Position numbers and translations under genes: made by a program. Positions 48,359 to 56,884 of a DNA stretch of 64,000 nucleotides are shown piece by piece (position 1 is the stretch's first letter; the number at the start of each line of letters is the position of its first letter). This DNA is from Idiomarina sp. A28L (lineage in GTDB: Bacteria > Pseudomonadota > Gammaproteobacteria > Enterobacterales > Alteromonadaceae): the NCBI RefSeq assembly GCF_000218785.1, contig NZ_AFPO01000021.1, positions 310,001 to 374,000 of the forward strand. Reading direction: 5' to 3'. Under the pieces are notes generated by a model. That model ran no database searches. It had not been told where the DNA came from and saw nothing but the letters and a program-made list of their open reading frames with translations.

Positions 48359-49209
48359 TGTGCCGCTCGCAAAATATAGGCTTAGCGCGCGGCTATACCC
48401 TGGTAGAGCTCATTATTGTAATGGTGCTCTTAGGTATTGTGAGTACCTTTATTTTCACCTATATCAATTTTGGCGTACGTATTTACGGAGATGCAACCGG
48501 CCGTGAGCAACTTGTTTCGCAAAGCCGTTTTGCTGTTGAGCGTTTAACCCGCGAGCTTCGTAATGCGCTACCGCGCAGCATTCGGGTTCAAGCTACCGAT
48601 CTGCAGCGCTGTGTTGAATTCGTACCCATTGTTACCAGCAGCCGCTATCTACAAATCGCCAAACCGGGGCCCACATCTGGTAGCGATTTCATTGCCGTAA
48701 TGCCCCACGATACACAAGCTCTTGAAAACCAATATTTATTCGTTTATGCCACCAACATAAATTTTATTTACGGCACTCAACCATTACGCCGTAAAACCAT
48801 AGATAGCGTTACTGAAAACAGCCCAGAAGATGGCCTTATCACCTTTAGTTACAGCAATTCACCAAGCTTTTTCCCAACCGATAGCCCGGTACGCCGCTTT
48901 TATGTTGGCGGCAGCCCGGTAAGTTGGTGCTACAACATGGCTAACAACACCCTTGAGCGTTATCAGGGATACGGGCTTACTCCTACTCAATACACTCAAG
49001 CTCAGTTGCAAGCCAGCTTCGCCAGTAATCGTGAAATAATGGCAGTGGATATTGGTAACGATTTAGCCAACGATGAATTACCATTTCGGGTATTCGAGGC
49101 CACGCTGCGGCGAAATAGCTTAGTGCAAATCGATTTACGCTTCCGCCGCAGTGCGGCAAACGAACCGTTGCAGATATCACACGAGGTGCATATCCCAAAT
49201 GTTCCATAA
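48358..49209 (+). CDS. mshO: MSHA minor pilin MshO
   Basis: A PilW/GspJ-like minor prepilin of the MSHA pilus. The 283-residue product has GLARG|YTLVELIIVMVLLGIVSTFIFTYI, where the first mature residue is Tyr rather than Phe, and the characteristic QSRFAVERLTRELRNALPRSIRV segment. The start codon overlaps the mshD stop as TAATG, indicating translational coupling. The large C-terminal globular domain has few recognisable motifs. Confidence 0.88.
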   Translation: MCRSQNIGLARGYTLVELIIVMVLLGIVSTFIFTYINFGVRIYGDATGREQLVSQSRFAVERLTRELRNALPRSIRVQATDLQRCVEFVPIVTSSRYLQIAKPGPTSGSDFIAVMPHDTQALENQYLFVYATNINFIYGTQPLRRKTIDSVTENSPEDGLITFSYSNSPSFFPTDSPVRRFYVGGSPVSWCYNMANNTLERYQGYGLTPTQYTQAQLQASFASNREIMAVDIGNDLANDELPFRVFEATLRRNSLVQIDLRFRRSAANEPLQISHEVHIPNVP

Positions 49210-49678
49210 CTTTCAAGGCAAAATACCAAGTAATACACCGCGTTATCAGCGAGGTAGCGCGCTGGCCGTCGCCATATTTATTATTGTGGTAATGAGTATT
49301 ATCGGCGTAGCGATGGTGCGCATTCTAAGTGATCTCGGCCGTGCAACCGTAAGCGATGTGTATGGGGCACGTGCTTACGCCTCTGCACGCACAGGCGCAG
49401 AATTATTTCTAACTGAATTATTCCCCTTAGATGCAAGCACCAACATAAGCGCCTGCCCAGAGCGAATAATTAATACACCGCCAGCAGAACAATTCACAGA
49501 AAACTTCGAAGTAGCCGGCTTGTTCGGCTGCGAAGCACGCGTAGCCTGCGATCGGTTGGAACTCTCAGCACCATTTAACGGCACCCATTTTCGAATCATC
49601 ACCCAAGGTATCTGCGATACCGGTGAAACTACATATTCGAAACAAGTGATTTTGGAGGCCTTCGATGGTGGGAATTAA
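49199..49678 (+). CDS. mshP: MSHA biogenesis protein MshP
   Basis: MshP is a PilX-like membrane protein of the MSHA minor-pilin set. The roughly 159-residue product has a basic N-terminus and one hydrophobic segment GSALAVAIFIIVVMSIIGVAMVRIL, followed by YGARAYASARTGAELFLTELF, matching the family; it lacks a clear prepilin cleavage glycine-Phe. ATG 49199 has GGTG upstream and overlaps the mshO stop; the frame extends to 49151 within mshO. It overlaps mshQ by 14 bases. Confidence 0.85.
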   Translation: MFHNFQGKIPSNTPRYQRGSALAVAIFIIVVMSIIGVAMVRILSDLGRATVSDVYGARAYASARTGAELFLTELFPLDASTNISACPERIINTPPAEQFTENFEVAGLFGCEARVACDRLELSAPFNGTHFRIITQGICDTGETTYSKQVILEAFDGGN

Positions 49679-52613
49679 ATCTAGCGCTTTCGGCCAACAC
49701 TTCTCCGCGTTTAAATTTGTATTCGCGTTAGTTTTTATTATTTTTTATTTACTCGCCAATACCGCTTTTGCACAAGATAACGATTCTTGCGAAGCCGTTA
49801 CGGCCTTTAGTGAATTTGGGATTATTGGCGACACCCAATTCGAATATGGCAATGGCTCTACCATCAACGGCAACAATATTGACGGAGAAGGAAACACCCC
49901 CACACCTTCGGGCAGCGTAACCACAGTACCTACAGAGTTTCCTCTTTTTGAGCCATTGCAATTTCCAAGCAACTTAGTTGGCGGCCCAGATCGAACCAAC
50001 CAAACCAATATTCCACCCGGAAGCTACGGCAAAATAAGCGCGGATGGGAACGATGCGTTCACATCATTTTCCGGTGGAACTTATTACATTGAAGAGTTAG
50101 AAATTGATGGGAACAATGCAACTATTCAATTTGCCCCCGGCGATTATTTTATCGAAGAAATTGATATGGCTAATAATTCTTATATAACAATCTTTCCCGC
50201 TGGGCTTGTGAGAATTTTTATTAAAGATGAGATTGAAGGTAAAAATAATATCTTTATAAACAGCGGGGGTAACCCAGCTAATTTGATAATTTACCTATAC
50301 GACGGTGCCGAAGTTGATATCGGGAACTACAATCAAGGTAGCGGAGTTCTGAACTTTAGTGGCTCGATTTACAGCCCTTACGAAGATACAGAAATTGAAT
50401 TTGGCAATAATAACAATATCGAAGGCTCTATAGTAAGCGCAGGTGAAGTTGAAGTGGGCAACAACACAAATTTCACCTATACACTAGAAACCCAACAACA
50501 GATTTTAGAGGCTTTCGGTTGCGCACCGGAAGACGCTGAGATTCTATATTTTCAGGTGCGACGCCCTAGTTCTTTGGTGAGTTGCTATACCGCTGCTATT
50601 GAAATCCGAGCATGTGCAAATGCTGATTGTACCGAATTGTTTGAAGATACAGCCTCCGTCGAACTCTCAGCACCGAGCGCAAGTGCTGAATGGGTTAATG
50701 GCGATATTATAAATGGTAGCGGTACTAATACCGCATCTGTTGGCCTAACCAATGGTATTGGTATTGTAGGGTTACAAAATATAACGGGTGGCAACACTGG
50801 TTTTTCTATTTCGGCCTCTACGCCAAACGCAGTAAACCCAACACAATGTTTTGATTCCACAGGAACCACCTCTGGTGCTTGCGCTGTTGATTTCCGAACC
50901 GCTGGGCTCTTATTTGTTGAGGGAAATAACTTCTCGGCAATACCCGATGATTTTGCCGGTGTTGATTTCCCGGTAGCTTTGCGCGCCGTAGAAACCAATT
51001 TAAATACCGGCGCCTGCGAAGCGCGAGTAGAAGGCCCGCAAACCGTTAATATGGGAGTAGAATGTGTAAACCCAGCCAACTGTATTGCTGGCCAAACATA
51101 TTCGGTTGGTGGCACCGACATTGGTTTAAATAACGCGGGGAATAACATTAACCAACTACCTGTATCGCTTACCTTCGATGCTAACGGTGTTGCTTTGTTA
51201 CCCCATAACTACTCTGATGTAGGCCTGCTGCGTTTACATGCATCACTTAGTTTGCCTGCTGAACCTAATGCTAATAACCCAGATATTAACGATCCACCAG
51301 TTACGCTCGAAGGCTCGAGCCTAAATGAATTCGTGATAAAACCGCACACTTTAATTGTGCAGGCGCTCGATAGCAACGATGATATTTGGGACGCTACCAC
51401 AGATTCTGGCTCAGGTTTTCAAGCTGCAGGTTCAGCATTTAGTGTCATTATTCAATCGCAAAATGCCAATGGTAATGCCACACCAAACTTTGGCAACGAG
51501 AGCCCTGCAGCGGGAGTTCTTGCTGCCTTTGATTCTGTTGCGTTTCCAACCGGTGGTGAGGCCGGAAACCTAAACTTCACCCAAGGCTTTGTTCCAGATG
51601 CGGGTTACCCTGGGGCCCAACGCTCCAACTCGGTAACCTGGAGTGAAGTAGGCACGGTTAACTTTGTTGCTCAGTTAATAGGGAATGATTACTTAGGTGG
51701 AGGCGATGCATTTTCGCGGCCACCAAGCCCGGTTGGTCGGTTCTTCCCCGATCGTTTCGTAATTACCGATTCAGCAGTTACCGATGCGTGTATTCTTGAT
51801 GAGTTCTCTTATATGGGGCAACCCGATATTTCAATAACCGCTACCTTAAACGCGGTAAATGTTTTTGGTGACCTCACCCAAAACTACGGCCGCGGCAATT
51901 ATATTGGCAGCGCCGGAGTTGCTGCTGTGGCGGCAAATACAACCCCAGTTGACGTAGCCGCCGATGAGTTTAATACCCGTTTTAACATTGATTGGCCAGC
52001 AGCATGGGTTGATGGCGAAATGATAATTAATGAGCCAGAAGCTGTATTTGAACGTTTAGCGGATAACTCGCCAGATGGCCCTTTTGATAGCGTAAAAGTT
52101 GGCCTGCAAATTATCAATGAGCTCGATAGCAGAGGCATTCTGCCCACAGATTTAGTTACCCTTGGGGGCGATGCTACAATGCTTACCGGTGAACTCAACC
52201 TTCGTTACGGGCGTTTAGTATTAGAAAATATAGCTGGCCCAGAAGATGAAGATTTAGCGGTAATAATGCAGGCTGAATATTGGAATGGCGATCGTTTTAT
52301 GCTTAATGATTTGGATAACTGCACCGCTAATCTAGCCTCGTCTTTGGGTATTATCAGCAACCCTGATAATCTCAGCACTGCGCCGGGCGGTGATGGCAAT
52401 AACTTAGAGAATGGTGATTTAGTGTTCGGTGATTTGTTCTGGCAAGCGGCAAATGCGCAAGGCGAATTTAAGTTTGAATACGTAGCGCCACCATGGCTGC
52501 AGTTTCCGTGGGTTGATAATGAGGGTGATTCATATCTGAACCCACGAGCCTTTGGTAGCTTTGGCCAATATCGTGGTAACGATCGGGTTATCTATTGGCT
52601 TGAGTTACGCTAG
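49665..52613 (+). CDS. mshQ: MSHA pilus adhesin-like protein MshQ
   Basis: MshQ is the large secreted component of the MSHA locus, proposed as a tip or surface-associated protein. The 982-residue product has a signal peptide ending AFA, an N-terminal region rich in Asn/Gly with beta-helix-like repeats (GNNATIQFAPGDYFIEEIDMANNSYITIF), and the MshQ C-terminal domain of about 500 residues containing VGRFFPDRFVITDSAV and ending WLQFPWVDNEGDSYLNPRAFGSFGQYRGNDRVIYWLE. GGAGG is placed well before ATG 49665. It closes the plus-strand msh unit and is followed by a terminator. Confidence 0.88.
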   Translation: MVGIKSSAFGQHFSAFKFVFALVFIIFYLLANTAFAQDNDSCEAVTAFSEFGIIGDTQFEYGNGSTINGNNIDGEGNTPTPSGSVTTVPTEFPLFEPLQFPSNLVGGPDRTNQTNIPPGSYGKISADGNDAFTSFSGGTYYIEELEIDGNNATIQFAPGDYFIEEIDMANNSYITIFPAGLVRIFIKDEIEGKNNIFINSGGNPANLIIYLYDGAEVDIGNYNQGSGVLNFSGSIYSPYEDTEIEFGNNNNIEGSIVSAGEVEVGNNTNFTYTLETQQQILEAFGCAPEDAEILYFQVRRPSSLVSCYTAAIEIRACANADCTELFEDTASVELSAPSASAEWVNGDIINGSGTNTASVGLTNGIGIVGLQNITGGNTGFSISASTPNAVNPTQCFDSTGTTSGACAVDFRTAGLLFVEGNNFSAIPDDFAGVDFPVALRAVETNLNTGACEARVEGPQTVNMGVECVNPANCIAGQTYSVGGTDIGLNNAGNNINQLPVSLTFDANGVALLPHNYSDVGLLRLHASLSLPAEPNANNPDINDPPVTLEGSSLNEFVIKPHTLIVQALDSNDDIWDATTDSGSGFQAAGSAFSVIIQSQNANGNATPNFGNESPAAGVLAAFDSVAFPTGGEAGNLNFTQGFVPDAGYPGAQRSNSVTWSEVGTVNFVAQLIGNDYLGGGDAFSRPPSPVGRFFPDRFVITDSAVTDACILDEFSYMGQPDISITATLNAVNVFGDLTQNYGRGNYIGSAGVAAVAANTTPVDVAADEFNTRFNIDWPAAWVDGEMIINEPEAVFERLADNSPDGPFDSVKVGLQIINELDSRGILPTDLVTLGGDATMLTGELNLRYGRLVLENIAGPEDEDLAVIMQAEYWNGDRFMLNDLDNCTANLASSLGIISNPDNLSTAPGGDGNNLENGDLVFGDLFWQAANAQGEFKFEYVAPPWLQFPWVDNEGDSYLNPRAFGSFGQYRGNDRVIYWLELR

Positions 52614-52632
52614 CTCAAAGTGAACGGACAAT

Positions 52633-52658
52633 AAAAAACCAGCTTACGCTGGTTTTTT
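52633..52658. terminator. Bidirectional terminator after mshQ
   Basis: AACCAGC, a four-base loop and GCTGGTT form a stem flanked by AAAA on one side and TTTTTT on the other, between convergent mshQ and the metallo-beta-lactamase-fold gene. Confidence 0.85.
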
Positions 52659-52695
52659 ATTTCTATGCTTTTAAACAATAGGCTGTAAGAAACGT

Positions 52696-53562
52696 TTATT
52701 CGCTGCGTGGGTTCAAATCATTATATAAAGTGCGGATCCAGCGATCTTCATTAATGAAATTCCAGCTCCAACTTTCCCATTCTTCTGCTAAGCCGGTATC
52801 CACCATATTATCCACACCAGCGCCGGCCGCTTGCCAATCTTTTACTTGTTGCTGGGTAGCTACAATCATATCGTGTACCCGCTGTAAATCGCGCTTTGAT
52901 GCCAAGCCACCGTGGCCTGCTACAATTTGGGTATCGTCTTGCAGCAACACTAACAAATCAGCAATTGCATCGATAAAGCCTTGCACCGTGCCGCCAGCGC
53001 TCAAATCGATGAACGGGAAACGATCAACGAAAAACAAATCACCTAAATGCACGATGTTCTCGCCTTCTACCCAAATAACCATATCGCCATCGGTATGCGC
53101 AGTTGGGTAATGCACTAAGGTTAACGTATGCCCACCTAAATCGAGCGTTAACGAGTTATCGGCCAAAATGGTGGGTAAGCCTGCTGCATCGAAATCTTCA
53201 TCAGCTTCAAGGCGTGTACGAACATTCTTGTGGGCAATAATTTTCGCACCAAGTTCAGAGCCCATATAGCCGTTACCGCCTACGTGATCACCATGAAAAT
53301 GGGTATTGATTAAATAAGTAAGTGGTACATGCCCAAGTTCACCCACTTTTGCGCCAATACGTTCGGCCATTTGCGCATACTGAGCGTCGATCAACACCGT
53401 GCGCGTTTCAGTGGTAACCAACATCATGGTGCCGCCCTGCCCCTCGAGCATATAAACGCCCTCGGTAAGCTTGGTTTCATTTACTTCCTGCGCCTGAGCT
53501 GGCACAACCATCATTGCGGCAACGGCAACAACTGAGAATAAATAGCTACGTAACTGATTCAC
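52696..53562 (-). CDS. Secreted metallo-beta-lactamase-fold hydrolase
   Basis: A 288-residue MBL-fold enzyme of unknown substrate with an N-terminal signal peptide (cleavage likely after AQA, residue about 25), so it acts outside the cytoplasm. The metal ligands are conserved: HFHGDH at 88-93, His 156 in PTAHTDGD, Asp 175 in VHLGDLFF, and a final GHG (His 217). The sequence resembles quinoprotein-relay-type or SoxH-like MBL proteins more than true beta-lactamases, and nothing indicates antibiotic hydrolysis. It stands alone between mshQ and mshA, flanked by terminators, and is not a usual member of MSHA loci. Confidence 0.9.
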   Translation of the reverse strand: MNQLRSYLFSVVAVAAMMVVPAQAQEVNETKLTEGVYMLEGQGGTMMLVTTETRTVLIDAQYAQMAERIGAKVGELGHVPLTYLINTHFHGDHVGGNGYMGSELGAKIIAHKNVRTRLEADEDFDAAGLPTILADNSLTLDLGGHTLTLVHYPTAHTDGDMVIWVEGENIVHLGDLFFVDRFPFIDLSAGGTVQGFIDAIADLLVLLQDDTQIVAGHGGLASKRDLQRVHDMIVATQQQVKDWQAAGAGVDNMVDTGLAEEWESWSWNFINEDRWIRTLYNDLNPRSE

Positions 53563-53689
53563 TTGGCAACTCCTTTTAGCCGCAGATTTGCGGCTGATTG
53601 TTATCGATTTTTAGTAACTGCTTATTAGCAGTTTAGCAGTAAAATGGCTGAGTATACTTATAGTGACCAATTCCAAATTTAGATCCAAA

Positions 53690-53712
53690 AAAAAGCACCC
53701 GAAGGTGCTTTT
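53690..53712 (-). terminator. Intrinsic terminator after mshA
   Basis: AAAAGCACC, loop CGAA, GGTGCTTTT forms a hairpin; on the minus strand it is followed by TTTTTTTTGG. It should end the mshB-mshA transcript before the MBL gene. Confidence 0.85.
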
Positions 53713-53729
53713 TAAATTTAATCTTGTAA

Positions 53730-54257
53730 TTAACAGCCGTCAGTTACTGCAAAAATAACTGGAGCAGCCGCTGCTACTACAGTAGGAGTTGTCTGAGCCG
53801 CTACAGCCGCACGATAAACAACGTAGCATAGTGGTTCACCTGTTGCATCTACCGCTAAATCAGTTGGAAAAATAAGTAAGTCGTCTTCTTCAACATTTTC
53901 AGCTGTTGCTGCTGCTGTCAACGCACCGCCCGCTACCACAGAACTGAAATCATCATTTTCTACAGCTTCAAAAATACCAGTAGCCGTTGCAGCCGCATAG
54001 CGAGTATCTGCAGTCAGCGCAACCGAAGTGCCCGCATCATCAATAGTTAACGGAGTAGTAATCCCACCACCAATGATACTCTTTGCGTAAACTAACGCCG
54101 AAGCCGCTTTAACGCTACCTTCCATTCCTTTCACTACCGAGGTTTGTGCATCGCTAGAGAAATCAAAGAAGCGTGGTGCTGCTGTTACCGCCAAAATGCC
54201 TAAAATAATGATCACAATGATCAATTCAATTAATGTAAAACCACGTTGCTGTTTCAT
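53730..54257 (-). CDS. mshA: MSHA major pilin MshA
   Basis: The likely major subunit of the MSHA pilus. The 175-residue prepilin has a six-residue leader MKQQRG, cleavage before Phe, and the stalk FTLIELIIVIIILGILAVTAAPRFFDFS. The mature domain is rich in Ala, Thr and Val, with two cysteines (EPLCYVVY and terminal DGC) that can close a disulphide loop as in other type IV pilins. AAGGTG seven bases before ATG 54257 decides the start over the GTG three codons earlier. It is last before the terminator. Confidence 0.9.
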   Translation of the reverse strand: MKQQRGFTLIELIIVIIILGILAVTAAPRFFDFSSDAQTSVVKGMEGSVKAASALVYAKSIIGGGITTPLTIDDAGTSVALTADTRYAAATATGIFEAVENDDFSSVVAGGALTAAATAENVEEDDLLIFPTDLAVDATGEPLCYVVYRAAVAAQTTPTVVAAAAPVIFAVTDGC

Positions 54258-54317
54258 GTTTATCACCTTTATATGCCTAAGTTAAACTCTATATTCCATG
54301 GCAGTAGTAGCTGCCTA

Positions 54318-54941
54318 CTAGTTGCTTCTATTAAGGTTAACGTTTACTCCCCCGGTACGCGGGTTATACACGAAATTGTTACCTACCGTTTGATAATCGT
54401 TACCTTGCGGCGCAGAAAGCAAGCTTTTCAACGTTCTAGCCTGATAATATACGCAGATATTATTCGTACCGCTATTTTCCGCCGCTACAAAAAACCTCAC
54501 TCGGTCTAAGTCGGCGAAATCTGAGCTCGCTGTCGGAGCGCCCTGCAATATTGCAGCAAACAAGCTCCGGCAATCTTCCGCATTCATATTTTCATCGTGT
54601 GCTGCTGGGTTATCTAAACCGCTTACGGGATAACCACGGTTACCATCAACATACACTTCAATTTCATCAATTAAAACAAGAGCACCTGCGCCAGTTACAT
54701 CATCAGTACCCTGCGGGCGGCCATCTAATTCCCACTGCCCGCGCACAATACCTACTGCACTTGTAAAGCCGCCAGCTACCCCTTCAAGTGATGCATCTTC
54801 GGCTTGGCTCGAAATATCGGTAAAGCGGGGCAGTGCGCTTGCTGCTAGCAAGCCCAAGATAATCACTACTATAATCAATTCGATTAAGGTGAAACCTTGC
54901 TGTTTAAGTTTGTTAGCGCTGTTTGGTATCTGTAACTTCAT
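54318..54941 (-). CDS. mshB: MSHA pilin MshB
   Basis: A second MSHA prepilin, located directly upstream of mshA as mshB is in Vibrio. The 207-residue product has leader MKLQIPNSANKLKQQG, then FTLIELIIVVIILGLLAASALPRFTDIS, and a globular domain with cysteines in AEDCRSLF and NNICVYY. It ends in the VYNPRTGGVNV type tail seen in MshB. GGAG lies about 11 bases before the chosen ATG. It follows mshF after a 113-base gap that may carry a promoter for the pilin genes. Confidence 0.85.
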   Translation of the reverse strand: MKLQIPNSANKLKQQGFTLIELIIVVIILGLLAASALPRFTDISSQAEDASLEGVAGGFTSAVGIVRGQWELDGRPQGTDDVTGAGALVLIDEIEVYVDGNRGYPVSGLDNPAAHDENMNAEDCRSLFAAILQGAPTASSDFADLDRVRFFVAAENSGTNNICVYYQARTLKSLLSAPQGNDYQTVGNNFVYNPRTGGVNVNLNRSN

Positions 54942-55054
54942 TATATTCGCAGCTCCTTTAATACTAGTGATCATATCAACTTAATTCCGTTTAGCTTTAT
55001 ACTGAATGTTATATGCGACATTTTGCGCACCCAGAGGTTTTTCGCCCTGCCTAA

Positions 55055-55606
55055 TTACGCTGGTTTTGGCTCGTGATATATTTGCCCGTTCGAGGGCTGG
55101 TATCGGAATCGTAAGATATTATCGTAATAGAACTTACAAAAGCCTCGGTTTCCTTCTACGGCCCACTCGGTTCGTAGATCTTTGCGCATATCTCCTGGTT
55201 CTGCCAATAACTCCCACACTGAGCGGCAAAGTTCGTTCCCTGTGGTTTCGCCATTTTCACCCACAGGCCAACCGTTTTTTCCCATTGGCACAATGGTATA
55301 GGTATCACCACGCACTTCTAAAACTACATCAGCGGGTTGGCTTTGCCGAATCCATTCAACATGGGCAAGCATTACATGTGTTTGAAATCGGCTTGCCGCC
55401 GCATCAAACTCTGCATCGCGCCAACCGCCGGTATGATCAGACCACATTTGCAACGATGCGCTGCGCATCAACACAGCAACAACAATTAAGCTGGCAATAC
55501 TAATCGCAAGCGCAACGCCCAAGTTCGAGCTAGTACTTGCGGCTGATGAACTAACCATTTTAATCGGTAACTTTGGGTCCTTCGGCTGGTGCTGTTTATC
55601 TGCCAT
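55055..55606 (-). CDS. mshF: MSHA biogenesis protein MshF
   Basis: MshF is a conserved but functionally undefined protein of MSHA loci. The 183-residue product has one hydrophobic segment at about residues 30-47 (VALAISIASLIVVAVLM) after a polar N-terminus, and a globular C-terminal domain with two cysteines (NELCRSVW and NRGFCKFYY). Assignment depends on position between mshG and the pilin genes and on general topology. It starts 18 bases after mshG. Confidence 0.82.
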   Translation of the reverse strand: MADKQHQPKDPKLPIKMVSSSAASTSSNLGVALAISIASLIVVAVLMRSASLQMWSDHTGGWRDAEFDAAASRFQTHVMLAHVEWIRQSQPADVVLEVRGDTYTIVPMGKNGWPVGENGETTGNELCRSVWELLAEPGDMRKDLRTEWAVEGNRGFCKFYYDNILRFRYQPSNGQIYHEPKPA

Positions 55607-55624
55607 TATCTGCCGCCTGCATGG

Positions 55625-56884
55625 TTACATGCCGCCTGAATATGCGCCCATCATTTCCCACATTGGTAAGAAAATACCAAGCGCTAAAAATAAAACCATT
55701 ACCGCAACCACACTAATCATAATCGGCTCAATACGCGCAGTAATATTCTTTAAATCATAGTCTACTTCGCGCTCATAGTATTCTGCAGCTTCTACCAGCA
55801 AATCATCAAGGCTACCGGTTTCTTCACCCACAGCTATCATTTGCAGCACTAGTGGCGTGAATAAGGTGCTCGCTCGGCTTACCCGCAATAGGCTTTCACC
55901 ACGCTCAATACCTTTACGCATTTCACCTACTCGTACCGACATATATTGGTTATCTAAGTTTTCACTTACTAAACCTAAGGCTTGAGTAAGTGGAACGCCT
56001 GAATTCAACATTACCGAAAAGCTGCGGCAAAAGCGTGCTAGCAGCGAACGTTCTACAATATCCCCCACTGCGGGCATGTGTAACTTCCAGCCATCCCAAC
56101 GCTCTCGCGCTGCTGGCTTTTTCAACCACCGCATAGTGCCAAAAATGATACCAATCACAACCAATATCAACAGCCAGGTATAATTTATAAAGAAGTTTGA
56201 ACTAGCTAACAGCATCCGTGTAATTAGCGGTAGTTCGACATCAAAGCTCGCGAACATAGATGAAAACTGAGGAATAACGAATATATTCAGTATGATTACC
56301 GCAAGCACTAAAAAAATGCTCACAAAAATAGGATATCGAGTGGCGCTTTTTATCCGCTTGCGGGTATCAAGTTCACCCTCAAGATAAATAGCTAACTGTG
56401 CAAAGCTTTGCTCGAGCCGGCCAGTATTTTCACCCACATGCACCACGGCAACTACTAAACGTGGAAACACCTTTGGGTGTTCCGCCATGGCAGTTGAAAG
56501 GCCGCGGCCACGCTCAAGCTGCTCGCAAATATCATTCAGTGCTACGCCAAGCTGTTTATTCGTGGCATTCTCAGCAAGGCCCTCGATTGCACGCAACATA
56601 GATATACCCGCTTTAGTAAGCGAATACATTTGTCGAATAAACATAATTAAATCAGGCAGTGGCACGCCACGTTTGAGAAAGGAAGGTAATTCAAACCCTT
56701 TTTTAACTGCCTTGGAACTACTCGCTGCTTTCTTCGCCTTCGGCGCCTGTTGCGGTTGGATTTTTAACGGTGTTATGCCTTGTTGAATCAGCTGATCAGC
56801 TACCGCTCCTGCACTTGCTCCGCTCAGGTTGCCCTTCACCGTTTTACCGGCTCGAGTTCGGCCTTGATACAAGAAATTAGCCAT
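55625..56884 (-). CDS. mshG: MSHA inner-membrane platform protein MshG
   Basis: MshG is the PilC/GspF-like inner-membrane platform that couples the MshE motor to pilus growth. The 419-residue product has the two T2SSF repeats: PLPDLIMFIRQMYSLTKAGISMLRAIEGLA near residues 75-105 and LLARFCRSFSVMLNSGVPLTQALGLV near 275-300, plus about three membrane helices and the ending MVLFLALGIFLPMWEMMGAYSGGM. Its start overlaps mshE by eight bases. Confidence 0.95.
   Translation of the reverse strand: MANFLYQGRTRAGKTVKGNLSGASAGAVADQLIQQGITPLKIQPQQAPKAKKAASSSKAVKKGFELPSFLKRGVPLPDLIMFIRQMYSLTKAGISMLRAIEGLAENATNKQLGVALNDICEQLERGRGLSTAMAEHPKVFPRLVVAVVHVGENTGRLEQSFAQLAIYLEGELDTRKRIKSATRYPIFVSIFLVLAVIILNIFVIPQFSSMFASFDVELPLITRMLLASSNFFINYTWLLILVVIGIIFGTMRWLKKPAARERWDGWKLHMPAVGDIVERSLLARFCRSFSVMLNSGVPLTQALGLVSENLDNQYMSVRVGEMRKGIERGESLLRVSRASTLFTPLVLQMIAVGEETGSLDDLLVEAAEYYEREVDYDLKNITARIEPIMISVVAVMVLFLALGIFLPMWEMMGAYSGGM

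Noticed and set aside
50585-51148. A 187-codon minus-strand open frame
   Set aside because: It is antisense to mshQ; the codons mirror the mshQ frame and no protein family is evident.
52696-53562. Reading the MBL-fold gene as an antibiotic-resistance beta-lactamase
   Set aside because: The fold and metal ligands are shared by many hydrolases, and nothing in the sequence or context points specifically to beta-lactam hydrolysis.
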